This document shows, piece by piece, positions 42,728 to 52,569 of a stretch of 64,000 nucleotides of DNA; position 1 is the first letter of the stretch, and each line of letters starts with the position of its first letter. The position numbers were made by a program, and so were the translations under genes. The notes under the pieces were generated by a model. The model did not search any database and was not told where the DNA came from. It worked only from the letters and a program-made list of their open reading frames with translations. The DNA comes from Lineus longissimus (lineage: Eukaryota > Nemertea > Pilidiophora > Heteronemertea > Lineidae): NCBI RefSeq assembly GCF_910592395.1, contig NC_088312.1, forward strand, positions 6,944,001 through 7,008,000, in the 5' to 3' direction.

Positions 42728-43053
42728 GATGATCATGGTCCAAAGTGGGAAGGGGATGAAGGAGTCTGTCAAAATCAGAGCAAACACCGAGAGGGTCTGA
42801 CTCTGTGGAAACTGAAAACCCTTGAATGTCTGTGGAACTATGGACTTCTGAGATGTGACTATTGTTCTCTTCGTAGATTTGGTGGAGTAAGCATGTCATT
42901 TCGATTCAGATTCTGGTGATGGTGGGTCTCTCTTACAGCCCTAAATACCTATTTTCCTGTAGTTGGTTGCATTTATTGCAGCATCTTTCAGGAACATCAT
43001 CCAGATGTCAAAGGAGTATAGTCTACTGGGTTATTGATAGCTATGTTGCCACA

Positions 43054-43059
43054 AATAAA
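43054..43059 (+). terminator. Poly(A) signal after T6
   Basis: AATAAA, 327 bp after the T6 stop and 42 bp before the T7 acceptor. Confidence 0.5.
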
Positions 43060-43101
43060 ACCTAACAGTCAAAGTTCAAAGTTTTCTTTGTATTTTTGCA
43101 G

Positions 43102-43368
43102 ACTTTTCGTCCTCTTTGGATTGGCAACAGCCCAGTGGCGCCACCTTTAGATAGAACTCTGTACCCTTGTGATATTTGCGGCAATAGCTACCAGAACAAC
43201 AGTAGTCTCGTCCGCCATAAGAAAAAGCACGATCCGAGCCAACAGAAGCCCTGCCCCATATGTCAGAAAACATTCTATCGTGAAGACTCGTTCAAGGAGC
43301 ATATGATGATGACACATAAACTTGAGCTTTCTGGTGATGTGCATGTCATGGGATACCTTGCTAAATAA
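43102..43368 (+). CDS. L3 terminal exon T7, two C2H2 fingers of the HDPS subgroup
   Basis: The acceptor TGTATTTTTGCAG opens phase 0; 88 residues beginning T-F-R-P. Fingers C-D-I-C and C-P-I-C with an H-D-P-S-Q linker; second helix R-E-D-S-F. The stop codon overlaps an AATAAA. Confidence 0.83.
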   Translation, partial: TFRPLWIGNSPVAPPLDRTLYPCDICGNSYQNNSSLVRHKKKHDPSQQKPCPICQKTFYREDSFKEHMMMTHKLELSGDVHVMGYLAK

Positions 43369-43369
43369 A
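43364..43369 (+). terminator. Poly(A) signal overlapping the T7 stop
   Basis: AATAAA contains the TAA stop of T7 (43,366-43,368). A second AATAAA follows at 43,425-43,430 and may be the one used. Confidence 0.5.
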
Positions 43370-43590
43370 CAATTCATGGTACTGAAATCCCAAGCATGAG
43401 AAAAACCTTCAATTACATGTACATAATAAAAAACTTAGGTCAGGAGCTGTGATGTGATTCAGTTGACTTCCAGTGTTGTCCACTTCAGATGCAGCATGCA
43501 CGATTCTGTTTTCTTTGAATGAATTCATAGTAGCAGCAATTGAGGTTGATTATCACAAAATCTAGGAAGGTTTTCTTTATATTTTTGCAG

Positions 43591-43818
43591 ACAATCCCTC
43601 CTTGGGCTGCTGACCTGGGCAGAAAAGCTCCATTTTGTTGTGGCATCTGTGGTAAAGGTTACCAGAATAGCAGCAATTTGACCCGCCATAGACGCATACA
43701 TGATCCAAGCAGAATGAAGCCATGCCCAATCTGTGGGAAGTTGTTCCATCGGGAAGATAAATATAAACAGCACATGTTCTTAGTACACAAGCAATTTGGA
43801 GGCCACTTAATCGGTTGA
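43591..43818 (+). CDS. L3 terminal exon T8, two C2H2 fingers of the HDPS subgroup
   Basis: The acceptor TTATATTTTTGCAG opens phase 0; 75 residues beginning T-I-P-P-W. Fingers C-G-I-C and C-P-I-C, linker H-D-P-S-R, second helix R-E-D-K-Y-K-Q. It closely resembles T7, T9 and T10, including the intron end just upstream. Confidence 0.83.
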   Translation, partial: TIPPWAADLGRKAPFCCGICGKGYQNSSNLTRHRRIHDPSRMKPCPICGKLFHREDKYKQHMFLVHKQFGGHLIG

Positions 43819-44071
43819 CCCAGCGGAAGGACATAGCTTCAGACGCCACCAACCCACTGGGCACTGAACATACTGACCTGAGCTAGGCTGGACTTTAGTC
43901 CCAACTTGGAGTGGGATATCCAACATGCTCAAAACACTGTGACACTAGGACATATTTCGTACTTCTCTCTTGTTGATTAGTTTCAGTATTATGAATGCAG
44001 AGTAAAGACTGACAAAGTGACCTTCAAGACCAAGCAAGTTGGACATGTAATGAATGATAAAAAATTAAATG

Positions 44072-44077
44072 AATAAA
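44072..44077 (+). terminator. Poly(A) signal after T8
   Basis: AATAAA, 254 bp after the T8 stop and 33 bp before the T9 acceptor. Confidence 0.5.
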
Positions 44078-44110
44078 GATTTCACAAGAAACTTTCCTTT
44101 ATATTTGCAG

Positions 44111-44347
44111 ACCTTTCCATCCTCTTTGATACCGCAGGGCAAGAGGCTCAATGGTCCCTTTCGCTGTAACATATGTGGAAAAGTATACCAGCATAGCAAT
44201 AACCTCACTCGACATCGACGAATACACGACCCAACCAAAATCAAGCTGTGCCCGATATGCGGGAAAAAATTCCACCGCGGGGACTCACTCAAGGAGCATG
44301 TGTTTCTTACTCATGGACAGTTCAGAGGACAGGCTCCTATGGAATAA
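44111..44347 (+). CDS. L3 terminal exon T9, two C2H2 fingers of the HDPS subgroup
   Basis: The acceptor TTTATATTTGCAG opens phase 0; 78 residues beginning T-F-P-S. Fingers C-N-I-C and C-P-I-C, linker H-D-P-T-K, second helix R-G-D-S-L-K-E. Confidence 0.83.
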   Translation, partial: TFPSSLIPQGKRLNGPFRCNICGKVYQHSNNLTRHRRIHDPTKIKLCPICGKKFHRGDSLKEHVFLTHGQFRGQAPME

Positions 44348-44596
44348 GTCCAGTCTCTCTACTTGACCTCTTCATGCCTCTCTTCTGGTGTAAGGGTAGC
44401 TCTGGTGTCTCCTCAAAATTCTTGGGAGAGTACCTGCAGTGGTCCTGCAGCATATGATCCTCACAATTCCTGCTCATCTATGGCAAGAGGTCGATGCTAC
44501 TTGACTTGAAATTGGATGTTAGGCCTACCTGACCATGCAATCAACTGAGGCTTTACTTGGGGCTCATTGGTCAACAATTTTCTTCATATTTTGCAG

Positions 44597-44815
44597 ACAT
44601 TTACTCGTTCATTACCAGAACAAGGAAGGAAGGCGTTTGCTTGTGACATATGCGGCAAATCGTACCACCATCACAATGGTCTCTGGCGACACAAACGGAT
44701 ACACGACCCGAGCAAGTTCAAGACATGTCCTCTCTGTGGCAAAAAGTTCCACCGCGATGACCGTTATAAAGAACACATGTTTATTGTACACAAACAAGCT
44801 CCTTTGGACACATGA
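44597..44815 (+). CDS. L3 terminal exon T10, two C2H2 fingers of the HDPS subgroup
   Basis: The acceptor TTCATATTTTGCAG opens phase 0; 72 residues beginning T-F-T-R. Fingers C-D-I-C and C-P-L-C, linker H-D-P-S-K, second helix R-D-D-R-Y-K-E. Last of the tight HDPS run. Confidence 0.83.
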   Translation, partial: TFTRSLPEQGRKAFACDICGKSYHHHNGLWRHKRIHDPSKFKTCPLCGKKFHRDDRYKEHMFIVHKQAPLDT

Positions 44816-45118
44816 GTGCAAAGGGAAATGATAGACTCCCGAGCCAGTTCATTAGTCATCTGATTGTTATGACAAGAGGTTCGGCTGACGCAACTTGTTG
44901 AATAGTCACAAAGTATTGCATCGGCGAAAATGATACTTTTAGTTTTGGGACATCCATGTGAATTTGCTCTTCAGTATGAATGTTTGGGTGTTGTGAGGTT
45001 ATTTTGTGACAAGCCTTTTGACCTTCCTCAGTGTGAAGACCCTCCCCCCCTTGCCCATCAACTGCATGTTATGACATGGTGACTTCATTCTAAGCAGTAC
45101 TCACTTTGTCCATTGCAG

Positions 45119-45511
45119 AATTTTCCTCCTGAAAGTCGTCAATTTGTGATTGGGTTTTCACCACTTAGTCCCGGACGGTCTGTCGTGCGACCAATATTTT
45201 CACAAGAGGCTAGATACATGTGCAAAACATGCGGGAGGAAGTTTAAGCGAGGTTACCATTTGAATCGCCACCACCAGGAGGTCCATGCACAGTCGCGGCC
45301 CTTCATGTGTACGCAGTGTCCGAAGGGTTTCAGCCGACCTGAGCACCTCAAAGCCCACCTTCTCAAACATGCAGAAGAGAGACCGTATTCCTGTGAAACA
45401 TGTGGAAAATCTTTTACGCGCCCGGACACGCTCAAGTCGCACAAGCTTCTACATCAGATACCTGATGTACCTAAACCTAGCTTTGACACCTTCCATGATG
45501 GTGGACAGTAA
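45119..45511 (+). CDS. L3 terminal exon T11, three C2H2 fingers
   Basis: The acceptor TTTGTCCATTGCAG opens phase 0; 130 residues. Fingers C-K-T-C (H-x4-H), C-T-Q-C (helix R-P-E-H-L-K-A) and C-E-T-C (helix R-P-D-T-L-K-S) with QSRP and EERP linkers. Confidence 0.83.
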   Translation, partial: NFPPESRQFVIGFSPLSPGRSVVRPIFSQEARYMCKTCGRKFKRGYHLNRHHQEVHAQSRPFMCTQCPKGFSRPEHLKAHLLKHAEERPYSCETCGKSFTRPDTLKSHKLLHQIPDVPKPSFDTFHDGGQ

Positions 45512-45544
45512 TGAACCTAGACCTGTCTCATATATGGCTTTGAC

Positions 45545-45650
45545 TCTGGATTTCCATTCAATTTGACCTCTGTAATCCAGACACCTCTCAATTATGGACA
45601 ACATTTGTCAGTCCAAAGGCTGTCCTTAACATAGAGGCTGTACTGTATGT
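45545..45650. repeat. Dispersed inverted-repeat family copy
   Basis: TTTGACCTCTGTAATCCAGACACCTCTC and ATAGAGG blocks match the family; it lies just after the T11 stop. Confidence 0.55.
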
Positions 45651-45806
45651 TGAATGTAAGAAAAAATTTGCATAAAGATACAGGTTACAAATATGGATAA
45701 TGTTAGAGGTATTTAATTGGTCCTATTCGCTGAAACAGTAGTAAAAAATATGTCAATGCTGCTACTTATATTTGCACTGGGTAATTTCAAGTCCTCTGTT
45801 TTGCAG

Positions 45807-46079
45807 GGCATGCCTCCATGGCACATACATGCAACCACATGGAGACACGTCCCAAGCAGCCTGGGGTTACCCTGCAAATATTGTGGAAAGGCATTTTCGA
45901 GCACGTCGAATCTAAATCGTCATCTGAGGAAACATGAACTCGGCTCCAGTGGGGAAGTTTTCACGGATAACAAGTATAGATGCCATGTCTGCCAGAAACA
46001 GTATTATCGCTCGGATATGCTGAAGGACCATCTTATTTCTAAACACACATTTTTGAGGGACGAGTCTGGGTCTTTTTAA
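45807..46079 (+). CDS. L3 terminal exon T12, two C2H2 fingers
   Basis: The acceptor CCTCTGTTTTGCAG opens phase 0; 90 residues. Fingers C-K-Y-C and C-H-V-C are separated by an unusually long linker (about 14 residues) instead of five to seven. The second helix is R-S-D-M-L-K-D. Confidence 0.82.
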   Translation, partial: GMPPWHIHATTWRHVPSSLGLPCKYCGKAFSSTSNLNRHLRKHELGSSGEVFTDNKYRCHVCQKQYYRSDMLKDHLISKHTFLRDESGSF

Positions 46080-46304
46080 TTTTCCAGAAAAATATGGCAG
46101 TTCTTTGAAACATTTGAAAATGTTTTTCAGGTCAAGGGCACACCAGTCAATTTAGAAGATTTTCCCCCAAAGGTCATTCGCTACCCAGGTATTCCATGCC
46201 ATGCTAGAGCAGTGGGTTGGGAAGATGGCAATGGGTGACATGTTTTTAGTTGGCATTTGGCTTTCCATAGGTAATGGTTGATGCCCCCATAAATGAATGG
46301 CCCA

Positions 46305-46310
46305 AATAAA
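46305..46310 (+). terminator. Poly(A) signal after T12
   Basis: AATAAA, 226 bp after the T12 stop and 46 bp before the T13 exon. Confidence 0.45.
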
Positions 46311-46356
46311 AGCGACACTTCAAACTGATAGATTTGTGATTCTTTGTATTTTGCAG

Positions 46357-46620
46357 ATGCCTTCTTCTGGAAAAATGACCAAATTTGGAAAGTTTGGGCA
46401 GTTTGGGTGCAACATCTGTGGAAAGGTGTACACAAAATCCAGTGCCTTAAGTCGCCATAGAGCTTTTCATAGGAATGAGAAAAAGCACACCTGCGAAATT
46501 TGTGGGAAGCAGTTTCATCGTGCCGATGCATATCGTGGCCACGTGTTCAGTCACAATAAGGGCAGCTTGGATTTGGAGGCCTGGACCCTTGAAACGCCAG
46601 ATATCCCCAAAAACCAATAA
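46357..46620 (+). CDS. L3 terminal exon T13, two C2H2 fingers
   Basis: The acceptor TTTGTATTTTGCAG is followed by ATG in phase 0; 87 residues. Fingers C-N-I-C and C-E-I-C, linker H-R-N-E-K-K; second helix R-A-D-A-Y-R-G. The stop overlaps AATAAA. Confidence 0.83.
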   Translation: MPSSGKMTKFGKFGQFGCNICGKVYTKSSALSRHRAFHRNEKKHTCEICGKQFHRADAYRGHVFSHNKGSLDLEAWTLETPDIPKNQ

Positions 46621-46621
46621 A
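46616..46621 (+). terminator. Poly(A) signal overlapping the T13 stop
   Basis: AATAAA spans the TAA stop of T13 (46,618-46,620). Confidence 0.5.
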
Positions 46622-46882
46622 GTATTGCCGGACTCTGTTGTGGCCAAGTGTCCTATTGAGGGCTTTTAAAAATCTGTTCTCTATCCTTGCACTTGGCACG
46701 TGGTCCCTACTAACAGCATACACTGCTGCTACTAACAGAAAATCCTCTTTAGGGCCAGTTTGATCTTTTAACCAGACTTGGTACTGTTTTTTACAGACTG
46801 TTGTCATGATCAAGCACCAGATCTTGTATCAAATGTAATATTAATGGAAAGTTACATAGCATGTCTCCATTTCCACTTCCAG

Positions 46883-47101
46883 GCTCCAAATATGAATCCG
46901 GGCCTTGGAAAGAACACAAGAAATCGCCACACATGTGGTATTTGTGGCAAGTCGTATGCGTTTCAGAATACGCTAGTCAGGCACATGGGCACTCATGAAG
47001 CGAGGAAACACGCTTGTAACATATGTAACAAAAAGTTCCATCGGAAGGATTCGGTTCGCCGACATTGTTTAGCTGTCCATCAGATTCAACAGAGACTATA
47101 G
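46883..47101 (+). CDS. L3 terminal exon T14, two C2H2 fingers
   Basis: The acceptor TTTCCACTTCCAG opens phase 0; 72 residues. Fingers C-G-I-C and C-N-I-C, linker H-E-A-R-K; second helix R-K-D-S-V-R-R. An earlier acceptor at about 46,796 would be out of phase. Confidence 0.82.
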   Translation, partial: APNMNPGLGKNTRNRHTCGICGKSYAFQNTLVRHMGTHEARKHACNICNKKFHRKDSVRRHCLAVHQIQQRL

Positions 47102-47333
47102 TGTAGCTCTTGTAACATGGAGTTAACAGATAACAGTTTACAGAAAAAGCTGAATGCACATGAGAATGTGTGCAAGTTGAATATGCTTTCTGGAGACAGG
47201 TCAGATTACGCCTGAGCTTTGGTAAATGTAACTTATTTTCCAGATGTGACTTCCAAAGCTGTTTTTCCCCCCCCAAAAGAAAATGATCTAAAACTGGAGA
47301 CAATTTATAAATCAAGCCTTCCCTATTTTGCAG

Positions 47334-47648
47334 ATCGGCCAAAGCAAGAGACCACCTTACATTGACTCCTCTTCCGGCCCAGTCAGATATCCCTGTAACG
47401 AATGTGGACAGATCTTCATGAATATCCTCGCCCGCAATCGCCACAAGTTGATGCATGAGAAAAAATTATTATTCACCTGCGCAGAATGCGGCAAATGCTT
47501 TGCCAGAAAAGATTACATGAAATGGCATGTGACGAATGTCCACATTAAGGGGGGAAATCTTGAATGCATTGTGTGTGGGAAGCTGTACAAGAACAAGAAG
47601 TCACTGCAGCGACATCATGTTGACATGCACAACAAGCCGATGGCATGA
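47334..47648 (+). CDS. L3 terminal exon T15, three C2H2 fingers
   Basis: The acceptor CCTATTTTGCAG opens phase 0; 104 residues. Fingers C-N-E-C, C-A-E-C (helix R-K-D-Y-M-K-W) and C-I-V-C, the last two with H-x4-H endings. Confidence 0.82.
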   Translation: MGQSKRPPYIDSSSGPVRYPCNECGQIFMNILARNRHKLMHEKKLLFTCAECGKCFARKDYMKWHVTNVHIKGGNLECIVCGKLYKNKKSLQRHHVDMHNKPMA

Positions 47649-48068
47649 TCGACCTTCATTCTGGGATATGCTGTCTAGTGACATGTTCAGATGGGATGAT
47701 TCTGACCCTTGGCAGTTGTAGAGACCACTAGTTAAGCCAGTGTCGAACTCATGTTTTGTAAGGACAGGAAGACGATTGATCTAACTGTGCTTCAGTCATA
47801 TTCTGGGATATGTGTCATTGTGATGGTGTAGATCTACAGGTTAAAAAGTTCGAGTCCCTTGACAAGACAAGTAGGACTATGTTAAGACATGAGTGCAAGT
47901 GTTAGTATTTTGGAGAGAAAGAATATATTCTGATGTTCTATTATTCTTTCATATATCTCTGTGTCCTTGGGCATAATGCTTGTGGTGAAACTGTTCAATC
48001 TTCTGAAAGGATCACAGTCGTATGTCACAACTCCCATTCACCCAGCGGCATCTCTTATATATTTTCAG

Positions 48069-48317
48069 ATGTCTGAACTGGGACTGCATCCATCGGGACA
48101 CCCAGGCAAAAAACACTGCACGATATGTCGCAAAGAATTCGCCTCCCGCAGTGGTCTCTGGTACCACATGATGAAACACAAGACAGTCAAACCTGTGTAT
48201 AAGTGTCAATATTGTGGCAGAGAGTACGCTAGGAAAGACAGCCTATCACAGCATGTCATGCGCATGCACACTTATGTTGCTCAATTTCAGAACTTTTTGG
48301 AAAAGCCCACGAGTTAA
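48069..48317 (+). CDS. L3 terminal exon T16, two C2H2 fingers
   Basis: The acceptor TTATATATTTTCAG is followed by ATG in phase 0; 82 residues. Fingers C-T-I-C and C-Q-Y-C; second helix R-K-D-S-L-S-Q, ending H-x4-H. Confidence 0.82.
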   Translation: MSELGLHPSGHPGKKHCTICRKEFASRSGLWYHMMKHKTVKPVYKCQYCGREYARKDSLSQHVMRMHTYVAQFQNFLEKPTS

Positions 48318-48488
48318 TAGTCTTGGTGTCACTGTGGAATTCAACTGAGTACAGTTTTCTGCAGACACTTCCTAGTTGGTTTTAAAAATGGTGCAACATG
48401 CTTGAACTGCCAGGGTGTTTCTTGACTCGTACACTCCACCAGATCACCAAAAAATTATTGAAACAACTATTCTTTGTTTATTTTACAG

Positions 48489-48767
48489 GCCTATGTAAAA
48501 AGTCAAGTGACTGCCGTGACCTCCGCACTGGTTGCAAGTTCAAGGTCAAAGATTCAATTCTGCTTTGCATGTAACAGAAAATTCAGCTGCAAGTTTAACT
48601 TTGATCGTCATATGAATTTACACCGTTCTGATGGCTTTCAATACAAGTGCCCTCATTGTGCTGTGACGGCAAATCGCAAGGACAATTTAGTCAAACATGT
48701 GAGGAGTGTCCATAAATTTTTGTTCACAGATTCAGGACAATTCCTAAAAGTCTCCCGAGTCTCCTAA
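48489..48767 (+). CDS. L3 terminal exon T17, two C2H2 fingers
   Basis: The acceptor TTGTTTATTTTACAG opens phase 0; 92 residues. Fingers C-F-A-C and C-P-H-C. In the second the usual Phe is absent (A-V-T-A-N-R-K-D-N-L), a form also known from Drosophila lola fingers. Basic tail. Confidence 0.8.
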   Translation, partial: AYVKSQVTAVTSALVASSRSKIQFCFACNRKFSCKFNFDRHMNLHRSDGFQYKCPHCAVTANRKDNLVKHVRSVHKFLFTDSGQFLKVSRVS

Positions 48768-48784
48768 AGCTGATTACAGTAGAT

Positions 48785-48935
48785 TACAGTAGACCCATGG
48801 GACTGACAAGTGCTGTCCTTAATAGAAAGATGTCCTGACTGGAGAGGTCAAATTGAGTGAAAATGACCAATTTTGGACCTAAACTAGTGTCCTTAATAGA
48901 GAGGTGTCAGCTTAATGGAGATTCCACTCTACTTC
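48785..48935. repeat. Dispersed inverted-repeat family copy
   Basis: GTGCTGTCCTTAATAGAAAG and GTGTCCTTAATAGAGAGGTG blocks; begins near the T17 stop. Confidence 0.6.
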
Positions 48936-48939
48936 AAGG

Positions 48940-50110
48940 TCAAACCCCAGATTGTCATTGTGAACAATCGGTTGATGGACAGAGGGTTTTTGTAGCAAGA
49001 GGAAATACCTGGTTGTGACTTTTGGACCAATTCCAGGGTTATGTGTGTCATGGACGTGCAGATCAAAGCAAGTGTCTTCATGTCACATCCTGCTCTGCAT
49101 GACACATCTTGAAAGTAAAAGTCAGTCCTAACCCCCAACACTACCCCCACTATGACAAAACGTAAAAGTAGGGGGTCACAATGCCATTCTTTTACGTGTG
49201 TTGTCAGTGGGGAGGGGTTGTCTGCCGATAGGGGGGCTATTGAGCTCTTAATTTCACGTGCCTGTGTACAGAGGTGTTGTTGAGGTGCATTTACGGCCTT
49301 TATTGGTCAATTTGTCCAGTCCTATATGTTTCCTTGATAATCATTAAACAGGTAGATTAAATGTTCTTGTTTTGTACTGTACGTAAATCCATACTGAATA
49401 AAAGTTTTTTATCAGAGTCTGTTTGTTTTGTTAAATTTGAGATGATACCGACCCCTGAATTACCTGAGCTATAAGCCTAACATGAAACTTTATTCAGATA
49501 AGGAAGGTATTAGGTGCATGATATTCTAGAATCTGGTGATTGCAAAGTAACGAGGAAGATGACAACGTACTGCTTGTCAGCTCTTGGGACAAAAGAGCAT
49601 AGACCTCTAAATGCAGAGCAACACTGTATCCCCTTAATACACCCCCTCTCGCATGTGGAGTTATTGCTTGGAATATTTAAAGGACACCTGATGTATAAGG
49701 CAGAGACAAAGACACCTATTTCTTTTGCATTAGAGTGTCTTTTAGTCTTCCTACATTGACTAAGCCAATCCCTTGGCTCATTTCAGCATCCTCGGCATAT
49801 ATAGTCTTTTCATGCATATAGTCTTCTCATGCATTCACATTCTTGCCATAATGTGTAATTAGAAAACAAAATCGCAGACAATATCCTGAAAACCGTATTG
49901 GAATTGGTGTACTAGTTTGGAGATATTGCATGAAGTGGGTGTTGATATTAATATGATTAGGACTGTACATGGAAGTCACAATCAGTGACAGACTTTATTT
50001 GTCATAGCAGATTTATATCGGTAAGAATATATGGTATTTTCTTCCAGATGTTCATGAGACAACCTGTCATTCTCTGTTGCTGCTTAATCAACATCTTGTC
50101 CCTTCTCTTT
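48940..50110 (+). other. L3 spacer T17 to T18
   Basis: No exon supported. An 81-codon plus frame at 49,514-49,759 has no finger motif or good phase-0 acceptor. Confidence 0.4.
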
Positions 50111-50114
50111 GCAG

Positions 50115-50387
50115 GCAAGTACGCTCAACATCCCAAACCCTCCCTCAGGTGCGCTGAGCCGGATGCAACGTGGCGTCCAACGATTCTGCAAGCTCTGTGG
50201 CAAGTTCTGCCAGACGAAACACACGTACAATGTTCACATGAGAACACACACGGGCGAGAAACCATTCAAATGCAATGACTGTGGACGCCTGTTTGCCCAG
50301 AGGTCTAATCTTCGAACACACGTGAAGAACAGACACAAGAAGATATTGCCAATGTTGCCTACACATCGTGCAGGACGTCTTCAGTGA
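50115..50387 (+). CDS. L3 terminal exon T18, two C2H2 fingers
   Basis: The acceptor CCTTCTCTTTGCAG opens phase 0; 90 residues. Fingers C-K-L-C and C-N-D-C with a TGEKP linker. The second helix (Q-R-S-N-L-R-T) lacks R-x-D. Last L3 terminal exon. Confidence 0.83.
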   Translation, partial: ASTLNIPNPPSGALSRMQRGVQRFCKLCGKFCQTKHTYNVHMRTHTGEKPFKCNDCGRLFAQRSNLRTHVKNRHKKILPMLPTHRAGRLQ

Positions 50388-52569
50388 GCCGTGTTTCACA
50401 AGGCAATGTGGATGTGATACTCCTTGTAGATTTCGTTTTAGGTTGTGACATTGTCCTGGCCTGAAGGAAATGCCAAGAAAACTGGTTGTGAGAATGAAGG
50501 TATTAGTTTTTGTGTGCATTGCAAGCCTGTGGTTCCATTTATTATCATAAGTGTAGCTTTAATGAAAAATGCACTTCATAATGTACAGTCGATACTATTT
50601 ATGTTTGTATACATACATATCAACAATACTGTACATTACCAATAAAATGTAAAGAGCCTAGAATCAGTGTGTTTCCTTAATGATTCATCCGTCTCGCAAA
50701 TAACAGAGACTGAGATGGTCTTTTCATTGTTTTTGCATTGACAGCTTACATCTTGGAGATGACTGGGGATCAACTCACATTGCTGCTGGTCCTGTTGCAG
50801 AAGTGCGAATCCGGAGTCCTGGCCGCCTCCGCCCATTGATTATGCTAGGGCATTGTTTCCACATTAAACTTGTCCTTTAATTGATCCTAGCTAGTTGTGA
50901 CGAAAATTGTTGTACCACTGTCTGATGTGACTAGTGAGGAGTTGAGTTGGCCCAGGTTGGTTGGTTGTGACAACCAACAAGGACTGAGACAGATCGTCCT
51001 CCAAACATTGGATAATGGTCCTCGATCCACACTCTCAATCTCATCAGTTCTGGTTGTACTTGTAAACATCTGCAATCACATCAGGTCTGATTGTGGCAGA
51101 TATTATGGTATGGTTGCGGTGTCTGCTGTCTCTTCAGGTCTGGTGTTCTGATTTCATGCAATCCCTTTATGAAAATGATTAGGTATTCACCATGTGAAAA
51201 TGAGACACATTTTTCCTAAGGGAGGAGACAATAGGTCCACCCTGTTGAAATATGGTGCACTACATTGGGAGAGTACACATCTAGATCAGACAGAGTACGC
51301 ATATTGAAGGGGCATGGCACATCCAGCAAAGACTTGGTGCGCTCTTTGGCAACATGGCGAGCTATGAAGGGGAGGGCACATCCAGAAGAGATATGGTGCA
51401 CAACTGGCCGGTACAAATTGCCCCTCATTTACCTTAGAACACCATACAAATACCTTACAGTACCCTAGCCAAGGGTAAATTTTTTTTAGCCTAAAAGCCT
51501 ACGGTAGGGGACAGAGACGGTTCTCCCATGGTGTACTGATCTGCTGACAGCTTAGTTGTGACAATGGGAGAGACATGTCTCTCCTATTATAACATGCACA
51601 TAAAGCTGGATGAAGTCCTATTCCCAATGGGGTCACTTCCAAAGAGGTGGTATACACATCTGTCTCCATGGAGCTTCTTAAGCCCCCGGCCCTTATTCAT
51701 TGTCTCTGCTTGCATGTCGATTGTGACCCAGGGGTGTACGACTTGGAGTAAACACTGATTGTGACAACTGTTGCAGAGACTGATAAAGGTCCCCTACTGG
51801 TTACTTGTGGTCAACAAAAGAGACAGAAAGCCGAGTGCGTTGGGGGGGGGGGGGAGTTTGTGGCACCCATGCGGGTTGTGGCAAGCTGATCACAACCATG
51901 GTCACAACCAACTGCCTATCATTTCGAAAAGACCGCCCGAGGCTTATAACAGTTCCCAATTCCCTGTCGTCCACTGTGTCTACTCGTAACAGCGCCAACA
52001 ACAATGCGCCAACGAGATAACGGTGCGCTTTGTCCGATTTTGCACTAAATAACACGCTAAAGAAACAAGAAAACGAAAAGCAACCAATTTGTTCGCATTC
52101 GAAGGTAAAGTAATTTTCATGTATCTTAAACTGCCATTCTGATCGATGTGAATAAGCAAGAAAATAATGAATTGAAGCCATAAGCGCTCAACATTCGACC
52201 CACGCCCGGCCCGCTGATCCTCCTGTACAGTACACACTACATCCTATGTGTGTACAATGTATACCGGTGTAACAGGAGTAATTGTCCCCTAAGAAATTTA
52301 GTTTGTTTGACTGAAGGTGATGCTGTATGGGTAATGTAGACCTTGCCACTTCTTTTTATCAATCCCAGATAATATAGTCAGTAGTGTTAGGTTTTCTTGA
52401 CTTCAGATGAGATCATGCTGCAGTGGGTGGGAATTAGGAGCCGGCAGGGGCTAGAAAAAGAGATGTCCTTTCATCCAATTTGATTGCTCGATTCATTGCG
52501 GTGTCCAATCCATCTGAGAGCCACTTGTGGTATGCAGTCTTCCTATAACGCATGTGTTTTATCTTGCAG
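50388..52569. other. Interval between L3 and L4
   Basis: It holds the L3 end, then presumably the L4 promoter and 5' untranslated exon. Repeats: several GGTTGTGACA-type motifs, including the perfect palindrome GGTTGTGACAACC at about 50,964, a 60-bp imperfect duplication (GAAGGGG ... CACATCCAG) at about 51,306 and 51,366, and a G run at about 51,842. No gene seen. Confidence 0.45.
50641..50646 (+). terminator. Poly(A) signal at the end of L3
   Basis: AATAAA, 254 bp after the T18 stop. Confidence 0.55.

Larger units (their letters stand above)
30564..50387 (+). other. Locus L3: coiled-coil gene with eighteen alternative terminal exons
   Basis: A coiled-coil exon (30,564-31,233) and linker exon (31,468-31,971) are followed over 18 kb by eighteen terminal exons, all phase 0 with their own stops: one basic helical exon and seventeen C2H2 exons. 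Many have an AATAAA nearby, and some overlap it with the stop. Exon count and arrangement recall Drosophila lola, with a coiled coil in place of BTB. The order of exons could be reached by alternative splicing with alternative polyadenylation. Confidence 0.82.
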
